From Roseburia rectibacter (GTDB lineage: Bacteria > Bacillota > Clostridia > Lachnospirales > Lachnospiraceae): a stretch of 64,000 nucleotides of DNA. The notes beneath the pieces are model-generated. The model did not search any database, was not told where the DNA came from, and saw only the letters and a program-made list of their open reading frames with translations. The stretch's first letter is position 1, and every line of letters begins with the position of its first letter. Shown one piece after another: positions 1-8,354 of the stretch. The stretch lies in NCBI RefSeq assembly GCF_014287515.2, contig NZ_CP092473.1, forward strand, positions 3,569,501 through 3,633,500, read 5' to 3'. A program made the translations under genes and the position numbers.

Positions 1-146
1 TGAAAATTGGTCACGATTGAATAAAAAAGACCAAACAAAAAGATACACGCTGTCATCGTCGCAATGGATGCGAGTGAAAACATCTTATTTTTCCAGATGT
101 TGACCAGTCCCTGTTTAATCGTATAAAAAAAAGTACTAATCCTCAT
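1..146 (-). CDS. ftsX: Cell division protein FtsX, N-terminal part
   Basis: Partial gene cut by the window edge; only about 48 codons are visible, starting at the ATG at 146. The reading frame gives a short cytoplasmic lead followed by a first membrane segment (MTACIFLFGLFYSIV), preceded by the conserved NKMFSLASIATMTA stretch typical of Gram-positive FtsX. FtsX is the permease-like partner of FtsE and controls peptidoglycan hydrolases at the septum. The start overlaps the end of ftsE by 11 bp, the usual translational coupling. The rest of the protein lies outside the window. Confidence 0.9.
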   Translation of the reverse strand, partial: MRISTFFYTIKQGLVNIWKNKMFSLASIATMTACIFLFGLFYSIVTNF

Positions 147-894
147 AATCGTAATCTCCCTCGCGTTTTAATACATCGCGTTCCGTCAGGCTGCGGCTGA
201 TAGCATTATCACCAGTCACAATACTGCTGGCTGTATCACTGTCATCCACGATTACACCTTTCTGCATGGTAATAACACGTTTATTCATGGCTTTTACGAT
301 CTCAAGGTTATGGGTAACAACAACAACCGTTGTACCATTGTTATTGATCTCTTCCATCAGCTTCATGATCTCCCAGGCATTATTGTTATCCAGATTACCG
401 GTTGGTTCATCTGCCAGAAGAATCTTCGGTTTATTGATAAGTGCTCTTGCGATTGCAACTCTCTGCTGCTCACCACCGGACAACTGTTTCGGATATGAGC
501 GGTATTTTGCTGCCAGTCCTACCATGGAAAGCATCAAAGGAACATTCTTTTTGATGGAACGCGTGGATTCTCCGATGACTTTCTGTGCAAATGCAACATT
601 ATCATAAATATTACGATCCTTTAACAAGCGGAAATCCTGAAATACCACGCCTATCTTACGACGGAATTTCGGGATTTGTCTTCGCCTGATCTTATTTAAT
701 TTCTGACCGTTTATTGTGATCGTACCCTCCGTCGGTTCAAGTTCCTTCAATAAAAGTTTAATCAGCGTAGATTTTCCGGAACCACTGTCCCCGACGATGA
801 ATACAAATTCTCCTTCTTCAATGTTAAGACTCACGTCATTAAGCGCAGGTATTCCTGCAGAGTACGACTTGCTGACATGTTCTAACTTAATCAT
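136..894 (-). CDS. ftsE: Cell division ATP-binding protein FtsE
   Basis: ABC ATPase of about 252 residues that forms the FtsEX complex and drives cell-wall hydrolase activation at the division site. Visible: Walker A GDSGSGKS at about 35-42, a Q-loop region with VVFQDFR, the signature LSGGEQQR, and Walker B ILLADEPTGNLD. A start at 894 is preferred over the in-frame ATG at 906 because GGAGA sits 6-7 nt upstream of it. It lies 14 bp after the upstream regulator gene and overlaps ftsX, so the three are probably cotranscribed. Confidence 0.94.
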   Translation of the reverse strand: MIKLEHVSKSYSAGIPALNDVSLNIEEGEFVFIVGDSGSGKSTLIKLLLKELEPTEGTITINGQKLNKIRRRQIPKFRRKIGVVFQDFRLLKDRNIYDNVAFAQKVIGESTRSIKKNVPLMLSMVGLAAKYRSYPKQLSGGEQQRVAIARALINKPKILLADEPTGNLDNNNAWEIMKLMEEINNNGTTVVVVTHNLEIVKAMNKRVITMQKGVIVDDSDTASSIVTGDNAISRSLTERDVLKREGDYDYED

Positions 895-908
895 AGCAAT
901 CTCCATTT

Positions 909-1997
909 CTAGTAGTCTAACGACTCCATGTACTTCATGTATTTTACTACCATAAGTGCGATCTTAAAAGTAATGGCATCTTCAAAAACACGCAGATCAA
1001 GTCCGGTTGCTTTCTGCAGCTTGTCCAGACGATATACCAATGTGTTACGGTGAATATAAAGCTGTCTGGAAGTTTCGGAAACATTCAGGCTGTTCTCAAA
1101 AAACTTATTGATCGTTGTAAGTGTCTCCTCATCGAACTCATCCGGTGATTTACCATCAAAGATCTCTTTGATAAACATCTTGCAGAGTGGAATCGGGAGC
1201 TGATAGATCAAACGTCCGATTCCTAGTGTAGAGTAAGCAATAACATCTTTTTCCTCAAAGAAAATCTTGCCTACATCAAGTGCCATTCTTGCTTCTTTAT
1301 AGGAACGAGATACTTCTTTGATCTCTCCGACGATCGTACCGTATGCCACATGTACATCACTGTCCGAATCAGAACGGAACAGATTTACAATGACCTCGGC
1401 GGTCTTATTCATCTCTTCGTATCCCTCGTTCTCGCCTACTTCTTTTACAACGATAATGTTTTTCTCATCGACTGCGGTGACAAAATCTTTGGTCTTTCCT
1501 CCAAAAATGCCACGAATACGTTCAAGTTCATTACCATCTTTGTCGCGGTTAGTCTCCACGATAAAAACAACACGTCTGACTTCCGTATCAATATGCAGTT
1601 TTTTGGCACGATTGTAAATATCAACCAAAAGCAGGTTATCCAAAAGCAGATTCTTGATAAAGTTATCTTTATCAAATCTCTCTTTATATGCTACCAGAAG
1701 ATTCTGGATCTGGAAACTGGCAATTTTCCCCACCATATAGACGTCATCGCTGTCGCCGTTGGCAAGCAGGATGTATTCTAACTGATGATCGTCAAACACC
1801 TTAAAAAACTGATAGCCGTTTACAACCTGGCTGTCTGCAGGAGATTCCACAAACGCAAGCGCCGGCTCCATATATTTGTCTGCTTCCGGAAATGTAGCAG
1901 CCAGCACCTTCCCCTCTACATCAATAATGCATAAATCAATGCGGGTAATTCCTTTCAACCCATCAATTGTATTTTGAAGTATCTGATTTGAAATCAT
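909..1997 (-). CDS. CdaR/PucR-family transcriptional regulator
   Basis: Regulator of about 362 residues. The N-terminal part resembles a diacid-recognition sensor domain, the middle is a GGDEF-like/CdaR linker region, and the C-terminal 55 residues form a PucR-type helix-turn-helix (NVSETSRQLYIHRNTLVYRL). Such proteins respond to small carboxylates or glycerate in other bacteria; the ligand here is unknown. The longer reading frame to 2063 is rejected because GGAGCGGAGCTT precedes the ATG at 1997. Its position directly upstream of ftsEX is a neighbour relation only and does not show control of division. Confidence 0.8.
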   Translation of the reverse strand: MISNQILQNTIDGLKGITRIDLCIIDVEGKVLAATFPEADKYMEPALAFVESPADSQVVNGYQFFKVFDDHQLEYILLANGDSDDVYMVGKIASFQIQNLLVAYKERFDKDNFIKNLLLDNLLLVDIYNRAKKLHIDTEVRRVVFIVETNRDKDGNELERIRGIFGGKTKDFVTAVDEKNIIVVKEVGENEGYEEMNKTAEVIVNLFRSDSDSDVHVAYGTIVGEIKEVSRSYKEARMALDVGKIFFEEKDVIAYSTLGIGRLIYQLPIPLCKMFIKEIFDGKSPDEFDEETLTTINKFFENSLNVSETSRQLYIHRNTLVYRLDKLQKATGLDLRVFEDAITFKIALMVVKYMKYMESLDY

Positions 1998-2190
1998 AAG
2001 CTCCGCTCCTTCTATCTTCGTTTCATTTGAAACACACCCGGCAAATCGGGCTGCTGTGTACATCAGCTGTCAATTTCTGTATGCCACAGTACATAACCTC
2101 CATTGCACGCATGGGCAACTTTCACAATAAAAATATACCCATTGTCCCCACTTAAAAATACCTAAATTCTATTTTAATGCAAAACAGCAA

Positions 2191-2230
2191 AAAAAGAAAG
2201 AGGAAATGCATATTTTTTATGCACTTCCTC
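2191..2230 (-). terminator. Terminator after yitT
   Basis: On the minus strand GAGGAAGTGCAT pairs with ATGCATTTCCTC across a short AT loop and is followed by a T-rich tract. It ends the yitT transcript. The rest of 2000-2287 shows no gene. Confidence 0.75.
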
Positions 2231-2287
2231 AATGTATCCTGCTTTTTTCCCATTTTTTACAGTGTACATAGTTCACAAAGAAAATTT

Positions 2288-3163
2288 TCAGGACATCTGC
2301 TCCTGGAATCCCTCACCGAGTACCTCTCTTGCATCTGAAACAATTACAAATGCATCCGGATCCACTTCGCTTACGATCTCTTTTACCTGAACAATCTCTT
2401 TTCTCGAAACCACACAGTAAAGCATGCATTTTTCCGCACCGGAATACATTCCTTTTGCGTGAAGCCCTGTCACGCCGCGCTCTAACTCTGTCATGATACG
2501 TTTTGCCACCTGATCATAATGGTCTGTGATAATAAATGCAGCTTTTGAAAACTTTAAACCTTCCATCAGCGCATCTGACACTTTGCTTGTCACAAAAATT
2601 GCAACGATCGCATACAATGCCACATGTACACCAAACACGAACAGTCCGGCGATCACAACCGCTCCATCTAAAAACTGTATGATCTGTACCACGGAATAAT
2701 GTTTATAGTAATGCTGGATCAGGGTCGCCACCATCTCCGTTCCACCGGTTGTTGATTTTGCCAGCAGCACAAGTCCCATTCCGACACCGCCAATACAGCC
2801 GCCGAAAATCGCTGCCAGCACATAATCACCATCAGTAAGATCGATAAGAGGCAGTATATAAAGCCAGAGGGAAAGAAGAAGTGTTCCAACGATCGTTCTC
2901 CAGATAAAACGTTTCCCCTTGATCTTAAAAGCAGCTAAAAATAACGGCACATTAAGCACAAGGTTCGTCAGCCATAAAGGAACACCACCCGGAATCAGTC
3001 TGCCAGTCACATCTTTTATAATGATTGCAAGACCGGTAAATCCTCCTGTTACCATACTGACCGGATCATAAACACACTGAATACTCACTGCGATCAATGC
3101 CGTTCCCACCAGCATAAGGATATAATCCCAGACCAGAGATCTTTTATATAAAAACTTCTGCAT
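2288..3163 (-). CDS. YitT family membrane protein (DUF161/DUF2179)
   Basis: Integral membrane protein of 291 residues. The first 200 residues hold about five to six hydrophobic segments with glycine-rich loops (SMVTGGFTGLAIII, AKSTTGGTEMVA), the DUF161 pattern. The last 80 residues form a soluble DUF2179 domain (GVTGLHAKGMYSG, AEKCMLYCVVSRKEI). The biochemical role of the family is not established. It starts 8 bp after the stop of the TagA-like gene, so the two are probably coexpressed. Confidence 0.85.
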   Translation of the reverse strand: MQKFLYKRSLVWDYILMLVGTALIAVSIQCVYDPVSMVTGGFTGLAIIIKDVTGRLIPGGVPLWLTNLVLNVPLFLAAFKIKGKRFIWRTIVGTLLLSLWLYILPLIDLTDGDYVLAAIFGGCIGGVGMGLVLLAKSTTGGTEMVATLIQHYYKHYSVVQIIQFLDGAVVIAGLFVFGVHVALYAIVAIFVTSKVSDALMEGLKFSKAAFIITDHYDQVAKRIMTELERGVTGLHAKGMYSGAEKCMLYCVVSRKEIVQVKEIVSEVDPDAFVIVSDAREVLGEGFQEQMS

Positions 3164-3171
3164 ACCAAACC

Positions 3172-3837
3172 TCAGCTTTCATACTTTTCAATACTGTTTT
3201 TTAATCTGATACGTTGAATCAGATTAAAGAAAAAACCTTTGATCTTTGATCTTTTCCGGTGAACTTCAAATCCGCCGATTCCATACCATAAATTCGCATT
3301 GATCTTATCACGGTGTTCTACAAGGAAATGTTCCTGTTTTGGGGATGGAATGATCGAAATGATCACAGCCGGTGTTGCAGCATTCAGCTCATTGATCACA
3401 CCCTCAAGATCTCCAACGCAGTTTTCCGTCGCAGCAGCACCAGCCAGTACCAGCTTGGGATATTCCTCACTAAGTTCCTGTATTAATTCATCAACAGCCT
3501 CCTGTGTTTCTCCAATAACAAAAACAGATTTACGGTTACGCTCCACACGCTTTAAAAATTCATCTGAAAAATCATTTTCTTCTGTTTCTCGAATCCTCTG
3601 CATCGTATCGACTCCCGCCGCCTGAAGGATTCCTTTCTCTCCGATCACTGCCAGATCAAGGGTTGAGATCACCTCTTTTAACACAGGATCTGTTTCCGAC
3701 TCGGTAAGCATCTGCATGGAAACCATCTCGATAACATTTAACACATTATTATCATACCAGGCTTCCACGCGCATGATTGCTTCCCGCACTGTATAATTGT
3801 CCAGTTGTATTCCAAGAATATCTATCTTCTTAATCAT
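3172..3837 (-). CDS. Degenerate WecG/TagA/CpsF-like glycosyltransferase
   Basis: About 221 residues, similar in layout to the GT26 family that transfers ManNAc to lipid-linked sugars. The PKQE motif (SIIPSPKQEHFL) and the GIGG segment are recognisable. Where active members carry a T-x-N motif and an Asp-Gly catalytic pair, this protein reads SMQ and GEK, so the catalytic residues seem to be replaced. The start at 3837 (MIKKIDILGI) matches the family N-terminus; the 25 upstream residues look like shadow coding. It could be a non-catalytic paralogue. The family call rests on pattern memory, not on an alignment. Confidence 0.65.
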   Translation of the reverse strand: MIKKIDILGIQLDNYTVREAIMRVEAWYDNNVLNVIEMVSMQMLTESETDPVLKEVISTLDLAVIGEKGILQAAGVDTMQRIRETEENDFSDEFLKRVERNRKSVFVIGETQEAVDELIQELSEEYPKLVLAGAAATENCVGDLEGVINELNAATPAVIISIIPSPKQEHFLVEHRDKINANLWYGIGGFEVHRKRSKIKGFFFNLIQRIRLKNSIEKYES

Positions 3838-3929
3838 TTTACACCCATATTCATTTCCATATATTGAAAAAATATACGCGAACAGTATAGCAGACATGGG
3901 GTAATATTTCAAGAAATACTAACCGTATC

Positions 3930-5615
3930 TTATTTTTGCTCTGAATTTTTGGCTGTTGTAAACAGTTTCTTTAAGCAGCTATATGCAACCAGAACACCTA
4001 ATATCATAAGTAAAAGTGCGACAATAAGCTGTAATCCATCCACTAAAAACGTTGCATTGTGTGCGGCAATATTTGATACCAGTGCAATCGTTTTCTGCAC
4101 CAGGGCTGTAAATGTAACTGCCAGCATTACGAACATTGGTATGTAAAGTGTCCATCCGGTTCTTCCTGTTGTCTTTAAGAACACAGCCAGTGCGATCAAT
4201 ACCATTGCTGCAAGGAGCTGGTTTGCAGAACCAAATAACGGCCAGATATTATTGTATCCGCCAAGTGTCAGCAGATAACCGAAGAATAATGTGATCACTG
4301 TCGCAAAATATTTATTGGTCAGTACACGCTGTGCAGGTGTCATCTTTTCTGGATCGGTGCTGTCTCCATAAAACAGTTCCTGAAAAGACATACGTCCGAT
4401 TCTCGCTACAGAGTCAAGTGATGTTAATGCAAGTGCCGATACACACATAGTCATAAATACAGTTGCAACCTGAACCGGAACACCAAGTTTCTCTAAGAAG
4501 CCGGCAACACCGGAAGAGAAAATTGCAAACGGTGTTCCCTCAGGTTTTGTTCCACCGACTGCAACGGCTCCGACAACTACCAGTGCCACAATACCAAGTA
4601 ATGATTCTACTACCATTGCGCCATAGCCGATCATCGGCATATCTTTTTCATTGCTGACTGTCTTAGAAGAAGTACCGGAAGATACAAGGCTATGGAAACC
4701 GGAAACTGCACCACAGGCGATCGTAACAAATAATGTCGGGAATAATCCACTTCCATTTACATTAAACCCATTAAATGCATTTAACTGCATCTGCGGATGT
4801 GCAACGACAACTCCGACAACTGCACCGATAATCATACCGAGCAGCATAAATGTTGTCATGTAATCCCTCGGCTGCATCAGAAGCCACATTGGAAGAACAG
4901 ATGCCAGGAACAAGTATGCCATGATGATGTAGATCCATGCTGTCTTTGAAGCATAGATTGGAAGTTTCATACCAACTGCAAACATCACAACTAAAAGAGC
5001 GATCGCAACAACTGCTTTTACCCATTCATTCATTTTTCCAACATGCTTCTGGATCACGCCAAAGATAACAGCTACAACGATAAATAACATCGAAATAGAT
5101 GCTGCTGCTGAGTTTGCATAAGCAGTTCCTGCGCTGTCTAATCCGACACCATTAAATGTTCCTGCTACCATATCAGTGAATGCTGCGATAACAAGCAGTG
5201 TAAACAGCCAGCAGAACAGCATGAATAATTTTCGTCCTGTCTTACCGATATATTTCTCAATGATCATTCCCATCGATTTTCCTTCATTCTTTACGGATGC
5301 ATACAGTGCGCCAAAATCCTGTACGGCACCGAAGAACAATCCACCGATGATCAGCCATAACAGAACCGGTACCCATCCAAACACGGATGCTAAGATCGGT
5401 CCAGTAACAGGTCCTGCTCCTGCGATGGAAGAAAACTGATGTGAAAATACGGTAAATTTTGATGACGGTACATAATCCTGTCCGTCCTCATGTGTATAGG
5501 CAGGTGTTTTTGCATTCGGGTCGATCCCCCATTTTTTTGCAAGCCACCTTCCATACAGCAGATATCCTGCTGCAAGTGCTACAATTCCAATTAAAACAAT
5601 TACTAATCCATTCAT
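3930..5615 (-). CDS. cstA: Carbon starvation protein CstA family transporter
   Basis: Polytopic membrane protein of 561 residues with about 14-16 hydrophobic segments. The N-terminal signature FSHQFSSIAGAGPVTGP and the later GFHSLVSSGTSSK loop are characteristic of CstA, which imports peptides (and, in enterobacteria, pyruvate) during nutrient limitation. It is shorter than the E. coli protein, as is common in Firmicutes. It is preceded by a T-box leader and its own promoter, so expression should rise when a specific tRNA is uncharged, consistent with peptide import as an amino-acid supply route. Confidence 0.9.
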   Translation of the reverse strand: MNGLVIVLIGIVALAAGYLLYGRWLAKKWGIDPNAKTPAYTHEDGQDYVPSSKFTVFSHQFSSIAGAGPVTGPILASVFGWVPVLLWLIIGGLFFGAVQDFGALYASVKNEGKSMGMIIEKYIGKTGRKLFMLFCWLFTLLVIAAFTDMVAGTFNGVGLDSAGTAYANSAAASISMLFIVVAVIFGVIQKHVGKMNEWVKAVVAIALLVVMFAVGMKLPIYASKTAWIYIIMAYLFLASVLPMWLLMQPRDYMTTFMLLGMIIGAVVGVVVAHPQMQLNAFNGFNVNGSGLFPTLFVTIACGAVSGFHSLVSSGTSSKTVSNEKDMPMIGYGAMVVESLLGIVALVVVGAVAVGGTKPEGTPFAIFSSGVAGFLEKLGVPVQVATVFMTMCVSALALTSLDSVARIGRMSFQELFYGDSTDPEKMTPAQRVLTNKYFATVITLFFGYLLTLGGYNNIWPLFGSANQLLAAMVLIALAVFLKTTGRTGWTLYIPMFVMLAVTFTALVQKTIALVSNIAAHNATFLVDGLQLIVALLLMILGVLVAYSCLKKLFTTAKNSEQK

Positions 5616-5670
5616 AACCTCTTACCGTCTGCACACTGCAGACAACTCCTTTCTTTTTTTTCAGATAAAT

Positions 5671-5719
5671 AAAAAGACTTTCGTCTGATAGATGTTTATA
5701 CATCCAAAAGACGAAAGCC
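5671..5719 (-). terminator. T-box terminator hairpin
   Basis: On the minus strand AGACGAAAGTC at the 3' side pairs with GGCTTTCGTCT, followed by TTTTTATTT. It directly follows the T-box antiterminator sequence and is the regulated terminator of the cstA leader. Confidence 0.85.
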
Positions 5720-6044
5720 TATACTTCCGCGATACCACTTTTCTTGCCATGTTCCCATGACCTCTCTGCCCCATCATATATTCTGTGTACCATATATGTA
5801 TATATCATATCACACATATACATATGCCTATCGTGCATCTATCATACACAAATATCCCTAACAGGTCTCTCTGTAACGGAAGAGCTCCGGTGCCGCTTAC
5901 TGACCTGATGGCTTTCGGCGTACTGCTTGCAGAGGATATTATCAAAAGATGCATGTCATTTTCCACCAGCCAACGACTCTCTGTAATGCATTGCCTTCCA
6001 ATAACGGTATTCTGTTCACTGCATTTGTTCTATTTATCTGTATG
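5671..6044 (-). promoter_or_regulatory. T-box riboswitch leader of cstA
   Basis: Read on the minus strand, the leader has a Stem I in which ATGCAT (5991-5986) pairs with ATGCAT (5954-5949), an AGAGAG bulge (5982-5977), a TCGTT/AATGA helix and an apical GCTGGTGGAA loop. A 10-bp lower helix (TTATTGGAAG with CTTTTGATAA) borders a specifier loop reading UAUCCU. The T-box sequence AAGTGGTATCGCG is at 5740-5728 and the terminator follows. UGGU in the antiterminator predicts a tRNA with A73. That fits Tyr (UAU) or Ile (AUC) as specifier, but the codon is not settled. Confidence 0.9.
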
Positions 6045-6050
6045 CCACAT

Positions 6051-6078
6051 AGTTTAGCACTCTTTTTTCAAATGTCAA
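6051..6078 (-). promoter_or_regulatory. SigA promoter of the cstA leader
   Basis: TTGACA, a 16-bp spacer, then TAAACT on the minus strand, a few bases upstream of the first T-box helix. It is well placed to start the leader near 6044. Confidence 0.75.
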
Positions 6079-6432
6079 CCGCTTTTTTCACATTTTAATT
6101 ATTTCGAATCTTTTTTCTGAATTATCAGATATTTTCTCAAGTATTGTAATCTTTTTTCATATTTAAAAAGTCAATATCTTTTCCACAGTTTTTTATTTTA
6201 TGGCAAACTTTATGATTTATACACAAAACAAATATTCGATTTTTTTACTATGTAAACCATGTTTTTTTACACCAAAAATGTGGATAACGTGGATAACTTC
6301 GTGTATAACTTTATTTTTCCACGTTTTTAGGGCATTTTAACAGTGGACAACTTTTGGGATAACTTTCTCCCTTTGTTTATTACTTTTTTTGCGCCATGAT
6401 ATTTTGTGCATGTTGTATACTCCACTTTTTCT
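6079..6432. other. AT-rich intergenic spacer
   Basis: Dense runs of T and several ATAA-like tracts lie between the cstA promoter and the NlpC terminator. No open frame with a ribosome site, RNA gene or clear repeat was seen. The repeated TGTGGATAAC-type words near 6280-6310 resemble DnaA-box-like sequence, but they are too few and imperfect to call. Confidence 0.5.
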
Positions 6433-6459
6433 TTATAGGACGTAATTTCCTATGAATTA
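6433..6459. repeat. Fragment of a dispersed palindromic repeat
   Basis: TATAGGACGTAATTTCCTA with flanking bases matches the 3' end of the larger intergenic repeats at 13915-14026 and 54691-54793. Only the terminal palindrome is present here. Confidence 0.6.
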
Positions 6460-6463
6460 AAAA

Positions 6464-6493
6464 AACAGCTATTATCCTAAGACAATAGCTGTT
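6464..6493 (-). terminator. Terminator of the NlpC/P60 gene
   Basis: AACAGCTATTG and AATAGCTGTT form a 10-bp stem on the minus strand, followed by a run of T. It begins about 12 bp after the stop codon. Confidence 0.88.
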
Positions 6494-6504
6494 CTTATCA
6501 TAAA

Positions 6505-7701
6505 TTAGAAAATTCTTCTTACACAGATCGGACTTCTGTAATTTACATTGGAGAACTTGATACCACTTGACGGCGTACTTGCATGAACGATCGTACCACC
6601 ACCAACATAAATAGCAACATGTCCACTGTAGCATACAATATCTCCCGGCTGTGCATCTGATAGACTTACCCCATATCCAACCCCTCTTAATGCACTGGAA
6701 GAATGAGGAAGACCTACACCAAATGCTGCATATACACTCATAACAAAACCAGAGCAGTCTGCACCGTTTGTCAGGCTTGTTCCACCGTATACATATGGAT
6801 TACCGATAAACTGGGATGCATAACTTGCAACTGCCTGTCCGTTAGAACTTCCTGCTGCTGCATAGCTCTTTGAGCTTCCAGAATTCTTTGATGAAGATAA
6901 CTTGCCATCTGCTTTCTTTCTTGCTGCGTTTGCTGCTGCATCAGCTGCCTCACGCTCTGCTTCCTCTTTTGCAAGTCTTGCTTTTTCTTCTGCTTTAGAC
7001 TCAGCCTGTACAAACTCGATCGTAATATCTACATAATCTTTATGTACCCAGCCATCACCCTCTTCGGTGGTAACTTTTGCCCAGCCTTCCACAGACTCAT
7101 CATCTGTAACAACCAGGTCATCTCCAACCGGAACCATGGTAAGAATACTTGCATCTGTGGACGGCTCTGTTCTTACATGGAGTGTTGTGGTGTTGACCTT
7201 TGCGTATTTAGTACTGACTTTCTTTGCCAGTTCCTCATCATTTGGTACTACATATTCGCAATTTACATATCCATCAACATTACCGGACTTAATACGATAC
7301 CAACCGTTATCTGTTGTCTCAAGGATTGTTCCTGCGGAATTATTGTACAGCTTACCAAGTACCTCACTGTCTGTATTTGGCTCTGAACGAACATTTACAT
7401 AATTATCAACCTGCGCAATCGCAATATCTGTATATTCAGAAGCAACAACCGGTGTCTCATTCTCACTGACCTGCTCTGCCTGCTCTGCTGCTGCCTGAGC
7501 TGCTGCATCATTGCTGTCTGCAAGGCACTGTGCCAAAGCCTGTGAAACACCTGCTGCAGGTGTCTGTCCCTCTGCAATTTCAGCTGCAGTCACACTTGAA
7601 ACACCTGCGACCGGGGCTGCATATGTATTTAACCCAAAGCTGCCAATTGATAATGCTCCTGCTAAAAGACAGCCTGTAATTCTTACCATTCTCTTCTTCA
7701 T
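6505..7701 (-). CDS. Secreted SH3b-NlpC/P60 cell-wall hydrolase
   Basis: Secreted protein of 398 residues that should cleave D-gamma-glutamyl/DAP-type bonds in peptidoglycan stem peptides. Visible: a signal peptide at 1-29 ending in NTYAAP, two SH3b domains (about 95-150 and 165-228), an Ala/Lys/Glu-rich linker likely to form a coiled coil (230-290), and a C-terminal NlpC/P60 domain from 292. The catalytic Cys is in DCSGF (C316), the His in SGHVAIY (H361) and the third residue in IVHAS (H373). It is monocistronic, with a strong consensus promoter and its own terminator; GGAGG lies upstream of the ATG. Confidence 0.93.
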   Translation of the reverse strand: MKKRMVRITGCLLAGALSIGSFGLNTYAAPVAGVSSVTAAEIAEGQTPAAGVSQALAQCLADSNDAAAQAAAEQAEQVSENETPVVASEYTDIAIAQVDNYVNVRSEPNTDSEVLGKLYNNSAGTILETTDNGWYRIKSGNVDGYVNCEYVVPNDEELAKKVSTKYAKVNTTTLHVRTEPSTDASILTMVPVGDDLVVTDDESVEGWAKVTTEEGDGWVHKDYVDITIEFVQAESKAEEKARLAKEEAEREAADAAANAARKKADGKLSSSKNSGSSKSYAAAGSSNGQAVASYASQFIGNPYVYGGTSLTNGADCSGFVMSVYAAFGVGLPHSSSALRGVGYGVSLSDAQPGDIVCYSGHVAIYVGGGTIVHASTPSSGIKFSNVNYRSPICVRRIF

Positions 7702-7793
7702 TTACGAAAAGCCTCCAACTGAGTTTTCATGTTTTCGCAACTATAAAACTATTTCATCGTTTGTTACGAATTTGTTACATTTATTACGTGTTT

Positions 7794-7822
7794 ATTATAA
7801 CAAAGGCATATTTCCATGTCAA
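7794..7822 (-). promoter_or_regulatory. Consensus SigA promoter of the NlpC/P60 gene
   Basis: A perfect TTGACA, a 17-bp spacer and a perfect TATAAT on the minus strand. The transcript would have a leader of about 85 nt containing two direct GTAACAAA words. This suggests strong constitutive expression. Confidence 0.88.
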
Positions 7823-7873
7823 CCTGTATTAACCGTGAATTTTACTAAAATATTACATTTCTTTTTATTCAAT

Positions 7874-7936
7874 TTTTCATGGAAATAGCTTATCTTTTCA
7901 TGGAAATGGCTTGTCTTTTCATGGAAATGGCTTGTC
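7874..7936. repeat. Three tandem 21-bp repeats
   Basis: Copies at 7874-7894, 7895-7915 and 7916-7936 each begin TTTTCATGGAAAT. The second and third are identical and the first differs at two bases. A partial fourth begins at 7937. The third copy supplies the -35 hexamer of the following promoter, so the array may be an operator. Confidence 0.85.
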
Positions 7937-7960
7937 TTTTCCATAGATTCCTGTCATAAT
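7932..7960 (+). promoter_or_regulatory. Putative SigA promoter of the yjfB-like gene
   Basis: TTGTCT, a 17-bp spacer and CATAAT, about 30 bp upstream of the ATG at 7993. The -35 lies inside the third 21-bp repeat. No SigD-type TAAA/GCCGATAA pair was seen, although the gene family is linked to motility. Confidence 0.55.
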
Positions 7961-7992
7961 AAGGTTATAAATATTTTTTCAGGAGGTGCAGT

Positions 7993-8205
7993 ATGGATAT
8001 TTCAGGTATGACGCCGGCACTTAGTACATTACAGTCCTACGACGCAGGCTCTTCTGTCAGTCAGACCAGCCTTTCCTATGCGGTTTCTACTGAACTATTA
8101 AGCCAGCAGCTCGATATGACGCAGGAAATGGGCACCGCTATGGTTCAGATGATGGAACGTTCCGTAACACCGGGACTTGGTGGAAATATTGACGTCTATA
8201 TTTAA
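7993..8205 (+). CDS. YjfB family putative motility protein
   Basis: Small protein of 70 residues, Ser/Thr/Met/Gln-rich, beginning MDISGMTPALSTLQSYDAGS with no signal or membrane segment. The N-terminal pattern and the length match the YjfB family, often found with flagellar genes; its molecular role is unknown. A strong AGGAGGT ribosome site lies 5 bp upstream. It stands alone between divergent and convergent neighbours and ends at a bidirectional terminator. Confidence 0.7.
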   Translation: MDISGMTPALSTLQSYDAGSSVSQTSLSYAVSTELLSQQLDMTQEMGTAMVQMMERSVTPGLGGNIDVYI

Positions 8206-8247
8206 TCAATCTATAAATCAGAGATTATATATCATGTCGGCAGAATA

Positions 8248-8295
8248 AAAAATCCCGGTACAGATGGGAATCACACCATCTGTACTGGGATTTTT
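8248..8295. terminator. Bidirectional terminator
   Basis: AAAAATCCCGGTACAGATGG and its near-complement enclose an 8-nt loop. The stem has A-runs on one side and T-runs on the other, so it can serve both the plus-strand yjfB-like gene and the minus-strand ridA. Confidence 0.9.
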
Positions 8296-8354
8296 CATGT
8301 TAATTCATAAGAGCTGATCTAGGATACAGTGACTATGCTTTTTATGGCTTTGCT

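Noticed and set aside
5785..6057. Plus-strand ORF of 90 codons
   Set aside because: It runs antisense through the T-box leader and has no ribosome site; the RNA structure on the minus strand explains the region.
6270..6310. DnaA-box cluster or replication origin
   Set aside because: Only two TGTGGATAAC-like words are present, with no dnaA/dnaN neighbours and no array.
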